Of a stretch of DNA of 64,000 bases, positions 8,298 through 17,040 are shown piece by piece. The notes under the pieces are model-generated. The model had not been told where the DNA came from and did no database searches. It saw only the letters and a list, made by a program, of their open reading frames with translations. A program made the translations under genes and the position numbers. The stretch lies in contig NZ_JAHTMR010000001.1 in assembly GCF_019200975.1 (NCBI RefSeq), positions 79,400-143,399 of the forward strand, written 5' to 3'. Every line of letters starts with the position of its first letter. Positions within the stretch are counted from its first letter, which is position 1. This stretch comes from Pseudomonas sp. PD9R. Lineage in GTDB: Bacteria; Pseudomonadota; Gammaproteobacteria; Pseudomonadales; Pseudomonadaceae.

Positions 8298-8915
8298 GTG
8301 GAAATTGCCTGTCTGGATCTTGAAGGTGTGCTGGTCCCGGAAATCTGGATCGCCTTCGCCGAAAAAACCGGGATCGAATCTCTCAGGGCCACCACCCGCG
8401 ATATTCCCGACTACGACGTGCTGATGAAGCAGCGTCTGCGGATTCTCGACGAGCATGGCCTGAAGCTCTCTGATATCCAGGAAGTGATCGCGACCCTCAA
8501 GCCGCTGGACGGCGCCATCGAGTTCGTCAACTGGTTGCGCGAGCGCTTCCAGGTGGTGATCCTGTCGGACACTTTCTACGAGTTTTCCCAACCGCTGATG
8601 CGCCAACTCGGTTTTCCGACTTTGCTCTGCCATCGCCTGATTACCGACGATGCCGGCCGGGTAACGAGCTATCAGTTGCGTCAGAAAGATCCGAAGCGTC
8701 AGTCGGTATTGGCCTTCAAGAGCCTCTACTACCGGGTGATTGCTGCCGGTGATTCCTATAACGACACCACGATGTTGGGCGAGGCGGATGCCGGGATTCT
8801 GTTCCATGCGCCGGACAACGTGATTCGCGAGTTCCCGCAATTCCCGGCGGTGCATACCTTTGAAGCATTGAAGCAGGAATTCATCAAAGCCTCCAACCGC
8901 GCCCTGACCCTGTAA
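8298..8915 (+). CDS. thrH: Bifunctional phosphoserine phosphatase/homoserine phosphotransferase ThrH
   Basis: A 205-residue HAD-family enzyme, the standard ThrH length. It can transfer phosphate from phosphoserine to homoserine, linking serine and threonine synthesis. Motif I is CLDLEGVLVPE; the second acidic residue is Glu rather than Asp, as is characteristic of ThrH. Motif II is VILSDTFYEF and motif IV is AAGDSYNDTTML. I chose the GTG at 8298-8300 because homology begins exactly there (MEIACLDLEG) and GGGAG lies seven bases upstream. A longer in-frame reading from 8100 is unsupported. The gene is convergent with pabB. Confidence 0.95.
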   Translation: MEIACLDLEGVLVPEIWIAFAEKTGIESLRATTRDIPDYDVLMKQRLRILDEHGLKLSDIQEVIATLKPLDGAIEFVNWLRERFQVVILSDTFYEFSQPLMRQLGFPTLLCHRLITDDAGRVTSYQLRQKDPKRQSVLAFKSLYYRVIAAGDSYNDTTMLGEADAGILFHAPDNVIREFPQFPAVHTFEALKQEFIKASNRALTL

Positions 8916-8927
8916 ATCCACTCCCTG

Positions 8928-8960
8928 CAGGAGCCGGGTAGGAGCCCGGCAGGAGCCCGG
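8928..8960. repeat. Three tandem 11-bp units abutting a REP doublet
   Basis: CAGGAGCCGGG, TAGGAGCCCGG and CAGGAGCCCGG follow each other without a gap. They then run into TAGGAGCTG, the outer edge of the REP doublet. The unit looks like serial duplication of the REP boundary. Confidence 0.75.
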
Positions 8961-9049
8961 TAGGAGCTGTCGAGTGAAACGAGGCTGCGATCTTTTGATG
9001 TTGTTTTTAAGAGCAAGATCAAAAGATCGCAGCCTTCGGCAGCTCCTAC
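8961..9049. repeat. REP doublet, topology A, hybrid tips
   Basis: The left unit has the long tip TCGAGTGAAACGAGGC; the right unit has the short tip GCCTTCGGC. The centre is the GATCTTTTGAT.../...GATCAAAAGATC pair. It lies between the convergent ends of thrH and pabB. Confidence 0.85.
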
Positions 9050-9062
9050 AGGGTTGTGTTGA

Positions 9063-10400
9063 TCAGAGGTTTTGCAGAGTATCGAGCAGCACCTTCACCT
9101 TGGTGATCGATTCCTGATACTCGGACTGCCACTCGGAATCGGCGACGATCCCGCCGCCGCCCCAGCAACACACCTGCCCATCCTTGACCAGCAAACTGCG
9201 AATGGCGATGGAGCTGTCCATCTCGCCGCGCACGTCCAGATACAACAGAGAGCCGCAGTACAAACCACGTCGGGTCGGCTCCAGTTCGTCAATGATCTGC
9301 ATCGCACGAATTTTCGGTGCCCCGGTGATCGAGCCACCGGGGAAGCTGCCGGCGATCAGGTCCAAGGCATCCCGATCATCCGCCAGTTCGCCGGTGACGC
9401 TGCTCACCAGGTGATGCACGTTCGGATAACTTTCCAGGCTGAACAACTCCGGCACCCGTACCGAGCCGGTGCGGCAGGTCCGACCGAGGTCGTTGCGCAG
9501 CAGGTCGACGATCATCAGGTTTTCCGCACGGTCCTTGGGACTGGCCAGCAGCTCGGCTGCGTTCGCTGCATCCTCGCAAGCGGTGAGGCCCCGCGGGCGA
9601 GTGCCTTTGATCGGGCGGGTTTCTACGTGCCGTTCGCTGACTTTGACGAAGCGCTCCGGTGACAGGCTCAGTACAGCACCGCCGTCGGGCAAGCTCTGGA
9701 AACCGGAAAACGGTGTCGGGCAGGCCTCCCGCAACGCGCAGTACGCGGCCCATGGATCACCTTGGCAAGGCGCGCGAAAACGCTGGGCGAAGTTGACTTG
9801 ATAGCAGTCACCGGCCTGGATGTACTGCTGAATGCGCTCGATCGCCTGGCGATATTCATCAGCGTTCAGGTCAGCCTTCATCGGCGATTGCAGTGAGAAA
9901 GGCTCGACCGTTCCAGCCGCAACCTGACGGAACAGCATGATCAAACGCTGACGTTCGCTGTCGGCCAGCGTTGGATGAAACACCAACTGACTGGTCATTC
10001 GTTGGTGATCGCTGATCAGCGCCCAGCCGTACAAGCCGAAACGTGCATCCGGCAATTGCAGGTCGTCCAGTGCCTGGCTCGGCAAGTGTTCCAGATGACG
10101 ACCGAAGTCGTAGCTCAGGTAGCCGATCAGACCACCGGCGAACGGCAACTCATCAGAAACGGTTGCTTCACCGAGACGTGTCAGGTTATCGCGAAGGCGT
10201 TGCAGGAAATCGGCACCGCTTTCGTCAGGCGCTACCGCCAGTTGCTCCAGTGGCCAGGCGCTGAACAGGTCATAACGCCCACGCTCGGCGCTTGGGCGGC
10301 CACTGTCGAGCAGCACGGCGCCCGGGGCATGACGAATGACCGCGAAGTACTCGGCGGGGTTGGCGCGATAGGGTAGCGGGTGTACGGAACAGGTCAGCAT
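9063..10400 (-). CDS. pabB: Aminodeoxychorismate synthase component I
   Basis: A 445-residue chorismate-binding enzyme. With a glutamine amidotransferase partner it makes 4-amino-4-deoxychorismate for folate synthesis. The lysine in RPIKGTRPRG is the covalent catalytic lysine of PabB; anthranilate synthases have Ala there. Other family motifs are QAGDCYQVNFAQRF, SPERF, DLLRNDLGR and GGSITGAPKIRAMQII. Full length, start at 10398-10400, weak ribosome site. The gene ends 13 bases from a REP doublet on its 3' side. Confidence 0.95.
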   Translation of the reverse strand: MLTCSVHPLPYRANPAEYFAVIRHAPGAVLLDSGRPSAERGRYDLFSAWPLEQLAVAPDESGADFLQRLRDNLTRLGEATVSDELPFAGGLIGYLSYDFGRHLEHLPSQALDDLQLPDARFGLYGWALISDHQRMTSQLVFHPTLADSERQRLIMLFRQVAAGTVEPFSLQSPMKADLNADEYRQAIERIQQYIQAGDCYQVNFAQRFRAPCQGDPWAAYCALREACPTPFSGFQSLPDGGAVLSLSPERFVKVSERHVETRPIKGTRPRGLTACEDAANAAELLASPKDRAENLMIVDLLRNDLGRTCRTGSVRVPELFSLESYPNVHHLVSSVTGELADDRDALDLIAGSFPGGSITGAPKIRAMQIIDELEPTRRGLYCGSLLYLDVRGEMDSSIAIRSLLVKDGQVCCWGGGGIVADSEWQSEYQESITKVKVLLDTLQNL

Positions 10401-10523
10401 GGGCGGGGTAGATCAGCCATCGAGGCGGGGTGGCGATTGTAGACCTCTGTAGGATTTGCTCCTAGGGGGATGTCGGAGATTGGCAGATTGGGGGCAGAGT
10501 TGAGTGATGTAGTGACTGTTATG

Positions 10524-10597
10524 CCGCCATCGGGAGCAAGCTCGGCTCCTACAGAGACTGCGCTGAACCTGTAGGAGCCGAGTTTGCTCGCGATGGC
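10524..10597. repeat. REP doublet, topology B, GAGCAAGCTC type
   Basis: GGGAGCAAGCTCGGCTCCTAC and, after ~20 bp, GTAGGAGCCGAGTTTGCTCG in opposite orientation. It lies 3' of the ATP-grasp ligase and 5' of pabB. A single degenerate unit (tgtaggatttgctccta) precedes it near 10447. Confidence 0.75.
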
Positions 10598-10614
10598 AGC
10601 GACTCAGTCCCGAA

Positions 10615-11601
10615 TCAGCCCTCGACAGCTGGAACATGACCAAACATTTCCTGCACAAACGCCACGCGCTCTTCAGCCGTCTCGGTCACGCCACGGGCTT
10701 TCAGCTCTTCCAGCCGCGCCTCGACCGCATGGGTGCGCAGGGTCAGGCCGCAATCGTTGGCAATCTGGATGTTCAAGCCCGGTCGGGCATTGAGTTCAAG
10801 AATCAGCGGGCCTTTTTCCTGGTCGAGCACCATGTCGACACCGATGTAACCCAGGCCGCACAGCTCGTAGCAGCCGGCGGCCAGTTTCATGAAACCGTCC
10901 CAGTAGGGCAGTTGCACGCCATCTACTGCGTTGGTGGTGTCAGGGTGTTTGTTGATGATGTTGTTCAGCCAGGTGCCGCGCAGGGTCAGGCCGGTGGCGA
11001 GGTCGACGCCGACGCCGATGGCACCCTGGTGCAGGTTGGCCTTGCCGCCGGACTGACGGGTCGGCAAGCGCAGCATGGCCATGGCGGGGTAGCCCATCAG
11101 CACGATGATGCGGATATCCGGTACGCCTTCGTAACTGATGCTTTTGAAAATCTGGTCCGGGATCACCCGGTATTCGATCAGCGCCCGGTCGCGGTGCCCG
11201 CCGAGGGAATACAGGCCGGTGAGGATGCTGGAAATGTGGTGCTCAAGCTCTTCGTGGGCGAGGATTTTTCCCGAGACCGTGCGATAGCGACCCTCGAAAC
11301 GGTCGGCCACCACAATAATCCCATCGCCGCCCGCGCCTTGGGCCGGTTTGATCACGAAGTCGTTGCGCCCGCCGATGATCTCGTCGAGGTTGTCGATTTC
11401 TTTCTCGGTGGAAATCACGCCATACAATTCCGGTGCATGAATGCCGGCGGTAATGGCGCGTTCCTTGGTGATGATCTTGTCATCGACAATCGGGTACAGG
11501 CTGCGCTTGTTGTACTTGAGCACGTAGTCGGCGTTGCGCCGATTGATGCCCATGATGCCTCGGGCTTCCAGGGCTTTCCAGGTCTTCCAGAAGCCGAACA
11601 T
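10615..11601 (-). CDS. RimK-related alpha-L-glutamate ligase-like ATP-grasp protein
   Basis: A 328-residue ATP-grasp enzyme of the RimK-related group. The N-terminus is MFGFWKTWKALEARGIMGIN. ATP-grasp elements include FVIKPAQGAGGDGIIVV (lysine and glycine-rich loop, residues ~87-105) and the metal-binding end LILELNARPGLNIQIAN. Such enzymes form amide bonds between an amino group and a carboxylate through an acyl phosphate; the substrate is unknown. The start overlaps the stop of the preceding gene by one base (TGATG at 11599-11603), which implies translational coupling. It is the last gene of an operon with a membrane-bound inactive transglutaminase and a retropepsin-like protease, so it probably works with them on one envelope or peptide substrate. 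Confidence 0.85.
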   Translation of the reverse strand: MFGFWKTWKALEARGIMGINRRNADYVLKYNKRSLYPIVDDKIITKERAITAGIHAPELYGVISTEKEIDNLDEIIGGRNDFVIKPAQGAGGDGIIVVADRFEGRYRTVSGKILAHEELEHHISSILTGLYSLGGHRDRALIEYRVIPDQIFKSISYEGVPDIRIIVLMGYPAMAMLRLPTRQSGGKANLHQGAIGVGVDLATGLTLRGTWLNNIINKHPDTTNAVDGVQLPYWDGFMKLAAGCYELCGLGYIGVDMVLDQEKGPLILELNARPGLNIQIANDCGLTLRTHAVEARLEELKARGVTETAEERVAFVQEMFGHVPAVEG

Positions 11602-13136
11602 CAGGCGTCAGCCTTCTTCAGGAAAGCCTTGAAGCGCACCAGTTCGGTCAATCGGTAGCCGCGATAGCGCCCCATGGCCAGCATGAAGCCCACCATGATC
11701 AGCAGGATCGCCGGGAAAGTGAACACGAAGTACACCAGTTCCGGCACGGTCATGATCAGGTGCGCCAGGGAGGCGGCGAACAGTGTGCCGATCGCCACTT
11801 TCATGGCATGGCTGGCGCCGCGTTCTTCCCAGGTGATCGACAGGCGTTCGATGGTCATGGTCAAAATTACCATCGGGAACAGCGCCACCGACAACCCGCG
11901 CTCCAGGCCGAGCTTGTGGCTGAACAGGCTGATGGCGGCGATCAGCACCACCACGAACGTCAGCACCACCGACAGCCTCGGCAGCATTTGCAGTTTCAAA
12001 TGCTCAAGGTAGGAGCGCAGCGACAGCCCCAACGCTGTGATGATCGTAAACAGCACGATGCCGAAGCCGAGCTGGGTTTCACGGAAGGCCAGGGCGATCA
12101 GCACCGGGGTAAAGGTGCCCAGTGTCTGCAGGCCGATCAGGTTGCGCAGGATCAGGATCACCAATACGCCGATCGGGATCATCACCATGATCATGAAGGT
12201 CTGCTGGGTTTGCAGCGGCAGGCCGTACAACGAGTATTCAAGGAAGTTGGCGTCAGTGTTTTCGTCTGTCAGCTTGGCCAGACGAATGGCGTTCATTTCG
12301 CTGTTGTTCATGCTGAAGGTGACAGTGGCTTTCTTGCCGCCGTCGACGGTGATCAGGTTTTCATCGCCGGTCCACCACAACAGACGGTCGGTGGGCAGGC
12401 CTTGTTCACCGGTTTCCGGGTTGAAATACAGCCAGTCAGTACCGTTGAAACTGCGCAGCCAGAGTTCCGGCGTTTGCGGTTGATCGGCCACCAGGCGGAT
12501 GGTGTGGACTTTCTCCACGGGTACGTGGGCGATGGATAGCACCAATTCGACGATCTTGGCTTTTTGCCCGCTGGACGGATCGCCCGCCAGCAGCAGCTTC
12601 ACATTGTCGTCATTGAGATTGTTGACACGCTTGATGGCTTCGCCGACGAAGGTTTCGACGTCGGCGGAATGCTGGCGAATCGGCGCGAGCAGGGCTTCGG
12701 CGGCGATTTTTTCTGGCCCTTCGACGGCGATGCTGTCACGGAAGGTCGGCCCTTTGATCTTGGATTTCTCGGCGCTGTAGCGTTTGGTCAGGACCAGACG
12801 GTAATAAAGAGTCTGGTTGCCCTTGGCCCGACGTGCCGACCAGGTGACCTTGCGGTTGCCATCGACCCGGTTCACCGCCACGCCGTAGTTATTGGAAATG
12901 AAGCTCTCGTTGAGGCTGACGTAGTCGCGGCTCAGTGGCGGCACGAACATCTGGATCTTGACCGGGTCCTTGGCACTGGCGACGAACTCGACTTTGGCGT
13001 CGATGTTCCACAAGTCGTCGGTGGCGTCTTCGGTCACGGGAATGCCGAGCACGAAGATCTGATAGGCCGTTACTGAAATGCCCAAGACCACCAGGATCGT
13101 GATCAGCAGTTTCAGATGAAGGGTAAGAGAGCGCAT
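11601..13136 (-). CDS. Inactive transglutaminase fused to seven transmembrane helices
   Basis: A 511-residue inner-membrane protein. One N-terminal anchor (LLITILVVLGISVTAYQIFV, ~9-28) is followed by a ~280-residue periplasmic part that corresponds to the inactive transglutaminase-like domain. Seven hydrophobic segments follow from ~315 to 495, beginning MVMIPIGVLVILILRNLIGL. Family knowledge: PF14400/PF14402-type proteins (inactive transglutaminase plus 7TM) are found next to RimK-like ligases and retropepsin-like proteases. It may act as a receptor or scaffold that binds peptide or amide substrates; this is inference. There are 5 bp between the preceding stop and this ATG, and a one-base overlap downstream. 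Confidence 0.85.
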   Translation of the reverse strand: MRSLTLHLKLLITILVVLGISVTAYQIFVLGIPVTEDATDDLWNIDAKVEFVASAKDPVKIQMFVPPLSRDYVSLNESFISNNYGVAVNRVDGNRKVTWSARRAKGNQTLYYRLVLTKRYSAEKSKIKGPTFRDSIAVEGPEKIAAEALLAPIRQHSADVETFVGEAIKRVNNLNDDNVKLLLAGDPSSGQKAKIVELVLSIAHVPVEKVHTIRLVADQPQTPELWLRSFNGTDWLYFNPETGEQGLPTDRLLWWTGDENLITVDGGKKATVTFSMNNSEMNAIRLAKLTDENTDANFLEYSLYGLPLQTQQTFMIMVMIPIGVLVILILRNLIGLQTLGTFTPVLIALAFRETQLGFGIVLFTIITALGLSLRSYLEHLKLQMLPRLSVVLTFVVVLIAAISLFSHKLGLERGLSVALFPMVILTMTIERLSITWEERGASHAMKVAIGTLFAASLAHLIMTVPELVYFVFTFPAILLIMVGFMLAMGRYRGYRLTELVRFKAFLKKADA

Positions 13137-13141
13137 TTAAA

Positions 13142-13678
13142 TTACTCTGCGGTATGAGCGTCGGTGGTGCAGGCGGGTTTGCCGGCAGCATATTTAAGGC
13201 TGGGGTCGACCAGCGCATCGAAGCGTTTGAGCGCTTCGGAGCCGATCAAAAGCGGGTATTGGAACGCGCTACGGTCCGTCAGGTTCACTTCGATGCTGCG
13301 CAAGGCCGAGCCCATGCAGATATCCAGTTCGATCACCGGGCGGGCGGTGTACTTCTTGCCTTCTTCCGGGTCGTAGTCGCCGGCACGGCGCTTGATCTTG
13401 CTGACGCGGGCCAGCGGTCGTTCGATCGGGTGCGAATGGGCGGTGTCGATGGCCAAGTAGAAACGTACCCAGGATTCACCATTGCGTTTGAAACGTTTGA
13501 TGTCGCGGGCACTCAGGGAGGCGGTTTTCGCCCCGGTATCGAGTTTGGCGGCCACTTCCAGGTCGATGCCGCCGAGTGACGCGTACTCATTAAGGCCATA
13601 CACAGTCTTTTCCCCCGCCACTGCGAAGCCGGGCAGGCAAAGAAAATAAAGGAAGGTGGGGAAGGGCTTGAGTCTCAT
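13142..13678 (-). CDS. Retropepsin-like (so-called ATP-dependent zinc) protease, exported
   Basis: A 178-residue protein with a signal peptide (MRLKPFPTFLYFLCLPGFAVAG, cleavage after Ala-Val-Ala). A single-domain retropepsin-like fold follows. The catalytic Asp is in AAKLDTGAKTASLSA (D-T-G), and VIELDICMGSALRSIEVNLT and FQYPLLIGSEALKRF follow as in PF05618 proteins. The family name refers to ATP-dependent zinc proteases, but the visible motif is an aspartic-protease triad. I chose the ATG at 13678 because it begins the signal peptide and has AGGA five bases upstream; a 42-residue upstream extension lacks coding character. First gene of the three-gene operon. Confidence 0.85.
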   Translation of the reverse strand: MRLKPFPTFLYFLCLPGFAVAGEKTVYGLNEYASLGGIDLEVAAKLDTGAKTASLSARDIKRFKRNGESWVRFYLAIDTAHSHPIERPLARVSKIKRRAGDYDPEEGKKYTARPVIELDICMGSALRSIEVNLTDRSAFQYPLLIGSEALKRFDALVDPSLKYAAGKPACTTDAHTAE

Positions 13679-13893
13679 AAATCCTGGTGCGCAGCGGTCC
13701 GTACTTCGATTCAAGGCCCTGGCATCGCTGCGCAAGCTCCCTCGTATGCCTATCAGGGTTTTATGACAGGCAGTGCAGATGTGACAAACAAATGCGGGCG
13801 GCATTCTAGCACGGTGGTTTTATGGCGCCAGCGCTGGCCCGCGGCTATAAACAGAAGGTCCTGCTTCGTTATGGTGCAGGTGGTTATTAGACG

Positions 13894-13978
13894 ATTGTCG
13901 ACAATATCTAATTATCCTTTGACTGCCGTGCCTGTTTTGGTTAGTTTTTGCGGCATTGGCTTTCAAGGTGTCGACAAT
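13894..13978. promoter_or_regulatory. Paired TTGTCGACAA-type operators before the prp regulator
   Basis: ATTGTCGACAAT (13894-13905) is a perfect 12-bp palindrome. TGTCGACAAT (13969-13978) repeats 10 of its bases and ends two bases before the regulator ATG at 13980. The sites flank the likely promoter, so the encoded FadR-type GntR protein probably represses its own operon. No other copy was seen elsewhere in the window. Confidence 0.65.
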
Positions 13979-13979
13979 C

Positions 13980-14699
13980 ATGCTGGATCAACTCGATCCC
14001 CCTCTCGTAGTGCAGGACGATTCGGAAACACTTTCCGAGAACGTCTTCCGGCGTATTCAGGCGGCCATCGTCAAAGGCGAGATCGCCCCGGGCAGCAAAA
14101 TTTCCGAGCCAGAGCTGGCCCGCACCTACGGCATCAGCCGTGGTCCGTTGCGTGAGGCCATCCACCGCCTGGAAGGTCAGCGCTTGCTGGTGCGTGTGCC
14201 GCACGTCGGCGCACGGGTGGTATCGCTGAGCCACGCCGAGTTGCTGGAACTCTACGAAATCCGCGAATCCCTCGAAGGCATGGCCTGTCGCCTGGCCGCT
14301 GAGCGCATGACCGTCGAAGAAATCGACGAGCTGCGCCAGGTGCTGGAAACCCATGAGCGCGACGAGGCGTTTCAGGCCGGCCGAGGTTATTACCAGCAGG
14401 AAGGTGATTTCGACTTCCATTACCGAATCATTCAGGGCAGCGGCAACCGCACCCTGACGCAAATGCTCTGCGGCGAGCTGTATCAATTGGTGCGCATGTA
14501 CCGCATCCAGTTTTCCACCACGCCCAATCGCCCGCATCAGGCCTTTGCCGAACACCACCGAATTCTCGATGCCATCGCCGACCGTGACGGTGAACTGGCC
14601 GAGTTGTTGATGCGCCGTCACATCGGCGCCTCCAAACGCAATATCGCCCGTCACTACCAGGACGGCGCCAACCCGACAGCCAAACGAGGTGAGTCATGA
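13980..14699 (+). CDS. GntR-family (FadR-type) regulator of the methylcitrate cycle
   Basis: A 239-residue GntR regulator. The winged helix ([20 protein letters not shown] then [20 protein letters not shown]) covers residues ~20-90. An FCD-type all-helical effector domain follows, with the metal-binding pattern Asp/His...His ([22 protein letters not shown]). It overlaps prpB by four bases (ATGA at 14696-14699), so it belongs to the operon it likely controls. Palindromic operators sit just upstream. In enterobacteria the prp operon instead uses a sigma-54 PrpR activator; pseudomonads use this GntR type. The likely effector is 2-methylcitrate or a related intermediate, which is inference. Confidence 0.88.
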   Translation: MLDQLDPPLVVQDDSETLSENVFRRIQAAIVKGEIAPGSKISEPELARTYGISRGPLREAIHRLEGQRLLVRVPHVGARVVSLSHAELLELYEIRESLEGMACRLAAERMTVEEIDELRQVLETHERDEAFQAGRGYYQQEGDFDFHYRIIQGSGNRTLTQMLCGELYQLVRMYRIQFSTTPNRPHQAFAEHHRILDAIADRDGELAELLMRRHIGASKRNIARHYQDGANPTAKRGES

Positions 14700-15586
14700 G
14701 TTTGAACAAGAGCACTCCAGGCCAGCGTTTCCGCGATGCGGTCGCCAGCGAGCATCCATTGCAAGTGGTCGGCGCGATCAACGCCAACCACGCGCTACTG
14801 GCCAAGCGCGCCGGTTTCAAGGCGATTTACCTGTCCGGTGGCGGCGTGGCCGCGGGCTCGCTCGGCGTGCCTGACCTGGGCATTACCGGCCTGGATGACG
14901 TGCTGACCGACGTGCGCCGCATCACTGACGTCTGCGACCTGCCGCTGCTGGTGGATGTGGACACCGGTTTCGGTTCCTCGGCGTTCAACGTTGCACGCAC
15001 CGTCAAGTCGATGATCAAGTTCGGCGCGGCGGCGATTCACATCGAAGACCAGGTCGGCGCCAAGCGTTGCGGCCACCGTCCTAATAAAGAAATCGTTTCG
15101 CAGCAGGAAATGGTCGACCGCATCAAGGCCGCCGTCGATGCCCGCACCGATGACAGCTTCGTGATCATGGCCCGCACCGACGCCCTGGCGGTGGAAGGTC
15201 TGGAATCCGCCCTGGATCGCGCCGCCGCGTGCATCGAGGCCGGTGCCGACATGGTGTTCCCGGAAGCCATTACCGAACTGGACATGTACAAGCTGTTCGC
15301 CAGCCGCGTGAAAGCGCCGATCCTGGCCAACATCACCGAATTCGGCGCGACGCCGCTGTACACCACCGAGCAGTTGGCCGCCGCCGACGTGTCGCTGGTG
15401 CTGTACCCGCTGTCCGCCTTCCGCGCCATGAACAAGGCCGCGGAAAACGTCTACACCGCCATCCGTCGCGACGGCACGCAACAGAACGTCATCGACACCA
15501 TGCAGACTCGCATGGAGCTTTACGATCGTATCGACTACCACACCTTCGAGCAGAAGCTCGATGCGTTGTTTGCTGCGAAGAAGTAA
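14696..15586 (+). CDS. prpB: 2-methylisocitrate lyase
   Basis: A 296-residue TIM-barrel lyase of the isocitrate lyase/PEP mutase superfamily. It cleaves 2-methylisocitrate to pyruvate and succinate, the last step of propionate oxidation. The active-site signature KRCGH is present ([14 protein letters not shown], residues ~120-133). DVDTGFG and the metal-site DQVGAKRC stretch are intact. The start ATG overlaps the regulator's stop codon. The TAA at 15584-15586 is directly followed by a REP doublet. Confidence 0.96.
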   Translation: MSLNKSTPGQRFRDAVASEHPLQVVGAINANHALLAKRAGFKAIYLSGGGVAAGSLGVPDLGITGLDDVLTDVRRITDVCDLPLLVDVDTGFGSSAFNVARTVKSMIKFGAAAIHIEDQVGAKRCGHRPNKEIVSQQEMVDRIKAAVDARTDDSFVIMARTDALAVEGLESALDRAAACIEAGADMVFPEAITELDMYKLFASRVKAPILANITEFGATPLYTTEQLAAADVSLVLYPLSAFRAMNKAAENVYTAIRRDGTQQNVIDTMQTRMELYDRIDYHTFEQKLDALFAAKK

Positions 15587-15665
15587 AGATCAAAAGATCG
15601 CAGCCTTCGGCAGCTCCTACATGAATCCCCGTAGGAGCTGTCGAGTGCAACGAGGCTGCGATCTG
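15587..15665. repeat. REP doublet, topology B, hybrid tips, inside the prp operon
   Basis: AGATCAAAAGATCGCAGCC with the short tip TTCGGC, then a ~10-bp centre, then the unit with the long tip TCGAGTGCAACGAGG. It starts directly at the prpB stop codon and lies 74 bp before prpC, so it may affect relative expression within the operon. Confidence 0.85.
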
Positions 15666-15738
15666 TTCGGCATCACATAAAAACCTGATGAATCACAATT
15701 TGCCGATTCCCTAACAAATTCAAAAATTGGAGACAGCA

Positions 15739-16866
15739 ATGGCCGAAGCAAAAGTACTCAGTGGCGCCGGGCTCCGTGGCCAGGTTGCCGGGCAAACCGC
15801 ACTATCCACCGTGGGCCAGTCGGGCGCAGGTCTGACCTATCGCGGCTACGACGTTCGCGAACTGGCGGCTGACGCGCAATTCGAAGAAGTCGCTTACCTG
15901 CTGCTGTACGGCGAACTGCCGAGCAAAACGCAACTGGCGGCCTACATCAGCAAACTGAGCAAGCTGCGTGACCTGCCGCAAGCGCTGAAAGAAGTGCTGG
16001 AACGCATCCCCGCCGACGCCCACCCGATGGACGTGATGCGCACCGGCTGTTCGTTCCTGGGCAACCTGGAACCGGAAAATGACTTCTCCGAGCAGCACGA
16101 CAAGACTGATCGTTTGTTGGCCGCGTTCCCGGCGATCATGACCTACTGGTATCGCTTCAGCCACGAAGGCAAGCGCATCGATTGCGTGAGCGACGAGCAG
16201 TCCATCGGCGGCCACTTCCTGCACCTGCTGCACGGCAAGAAGCCGAGCGAGTTGCACGTCAAGGTGATGAACGTTTCGCTGATCCTCTACGCGGAGCACG
16301 AGTTCAATGCTTCGACCTTCACCGCACGGGTATGCGCTTCCACGTTGTCCGATCTGTATTCCTGCATCACCGCGGCCATCGGTTCGCTGCGCGGTCCGCT
16401 GCACGGCGGCGCCAACGAAGCGGCGATGGAAATGATCGAGCGCTTTTCGTCCCCTGAAGACGCGATCGAAGGCACCCTCGGCATGCTGGCGCGCAAGGAC
16501 AAGATCATGGGCTTCGGCCACGCGATCTATAAGGACAACGATCCGCGCAATGAAGTGATCAAGGGCTGGTCGAAAAAACTCGCTGACGAAGTGGGCGACA
16601 AGGTGTTGTTCCCGGTTTCCGAGGCCATCGACAAGACCATGTGGGATCAGAAGAAACTGTTCCCGAACGCCGACTTCTACCATGCCTCGGCGTACCACTT
16701 CATGGGCATCCCGACCAAGTTGTTCACACCGATTTTCGTCTGCTCGCGCCTGACCGGCTGGGCCGCCCACGTGTACGAACAACGCGCCAACAACCGCATC
16801 ATCCGCCCAAGCGCCGAGTACGTCGGTGTTGAACAGCGCAAGTTCGTGCCAATCGAACAACGCTGA
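15739..16866 (+). CDS. prpC: 2-methylcitrate synthase
   Basis: A 375-residue citrate-synthase-family enzyme that condenses propionyl-CoA with oxaloacetate. The catalytic elements are His in LHGGANEAAME, His in MGFGHAIYKDNDPR and Asp in NADFYHASAYHFMG. Length and sequence fit the short type II-like methylcitrate synthases rather than the 430-residue TCA citrate synthase. The ATG at 15739 is preceded by GGAG nine bases upstream. Confidence 0.96.
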   Translation: MAEAKVLSGAGLRGQVAGQTALSTVGQSGAGLTYRGYDVRELAADAQFEEVAYLLLYGELPSKTQLAAYISKLSKLRDLPQALKEVLERIPADAHPMDVMRTGCSFLGNLEPENDFSEQHDKTDRLLAAFPAIMTYWYRFSHEGKRIDCVSDEQSIGGHFLHLLHGKKPSELHVKVMNVSLILYAEHEFNASTFTARVCASTLSDLYSCITAAIGSLRGPLHGGANEAAMEMIERFSSPEDAIEGTLGMLARKDKIMGFGHAIYKDNDPRNEVIKGWSKKLADEVGDKVLFPVSEAIDKTMWDQKKLFPNADFYHASAYHFMGIPTKLFTPIFVCSRLTGWAAHVYEQRANNRIIRPSAEYVGVEQRKFVPIEQR

Positions 16867-16894
16867 ATGGCGAGGGCCAGGAACTAAGCCCCCT

Positions 16895-16985
16895 GTAGGA
16901 GCGAAGCTTGCTCGCGAAGGCGGACCGACATTCAATATCGATGTCGACAGATGGACCGCTTTCGCGAGCAAGCTTCGCTCCTACA
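16895..16985. repeat. REP doublet, topology A, GAAGCTTGCTCGCGAA type
   Basis: GTAGGAGCGAAGCTTGCTCG and its inverse are separated by a ~40-bp centre. It lies between prpC and acnD, inside the operon. Confidence 0.85.
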
Positions 16986-17040
16986 GGATCGGGTTCAGTT
17001 CGCCCCAACCCTTTGTAATTACCGTGACCGAGTCCTGACG

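Noticed and set aside
11760..12539. Plus-strand open frames opposite the transglutaminase-7TM gene
   Set aside because: His/Gln/Arg-rich shadows of a membrane-protein gene.
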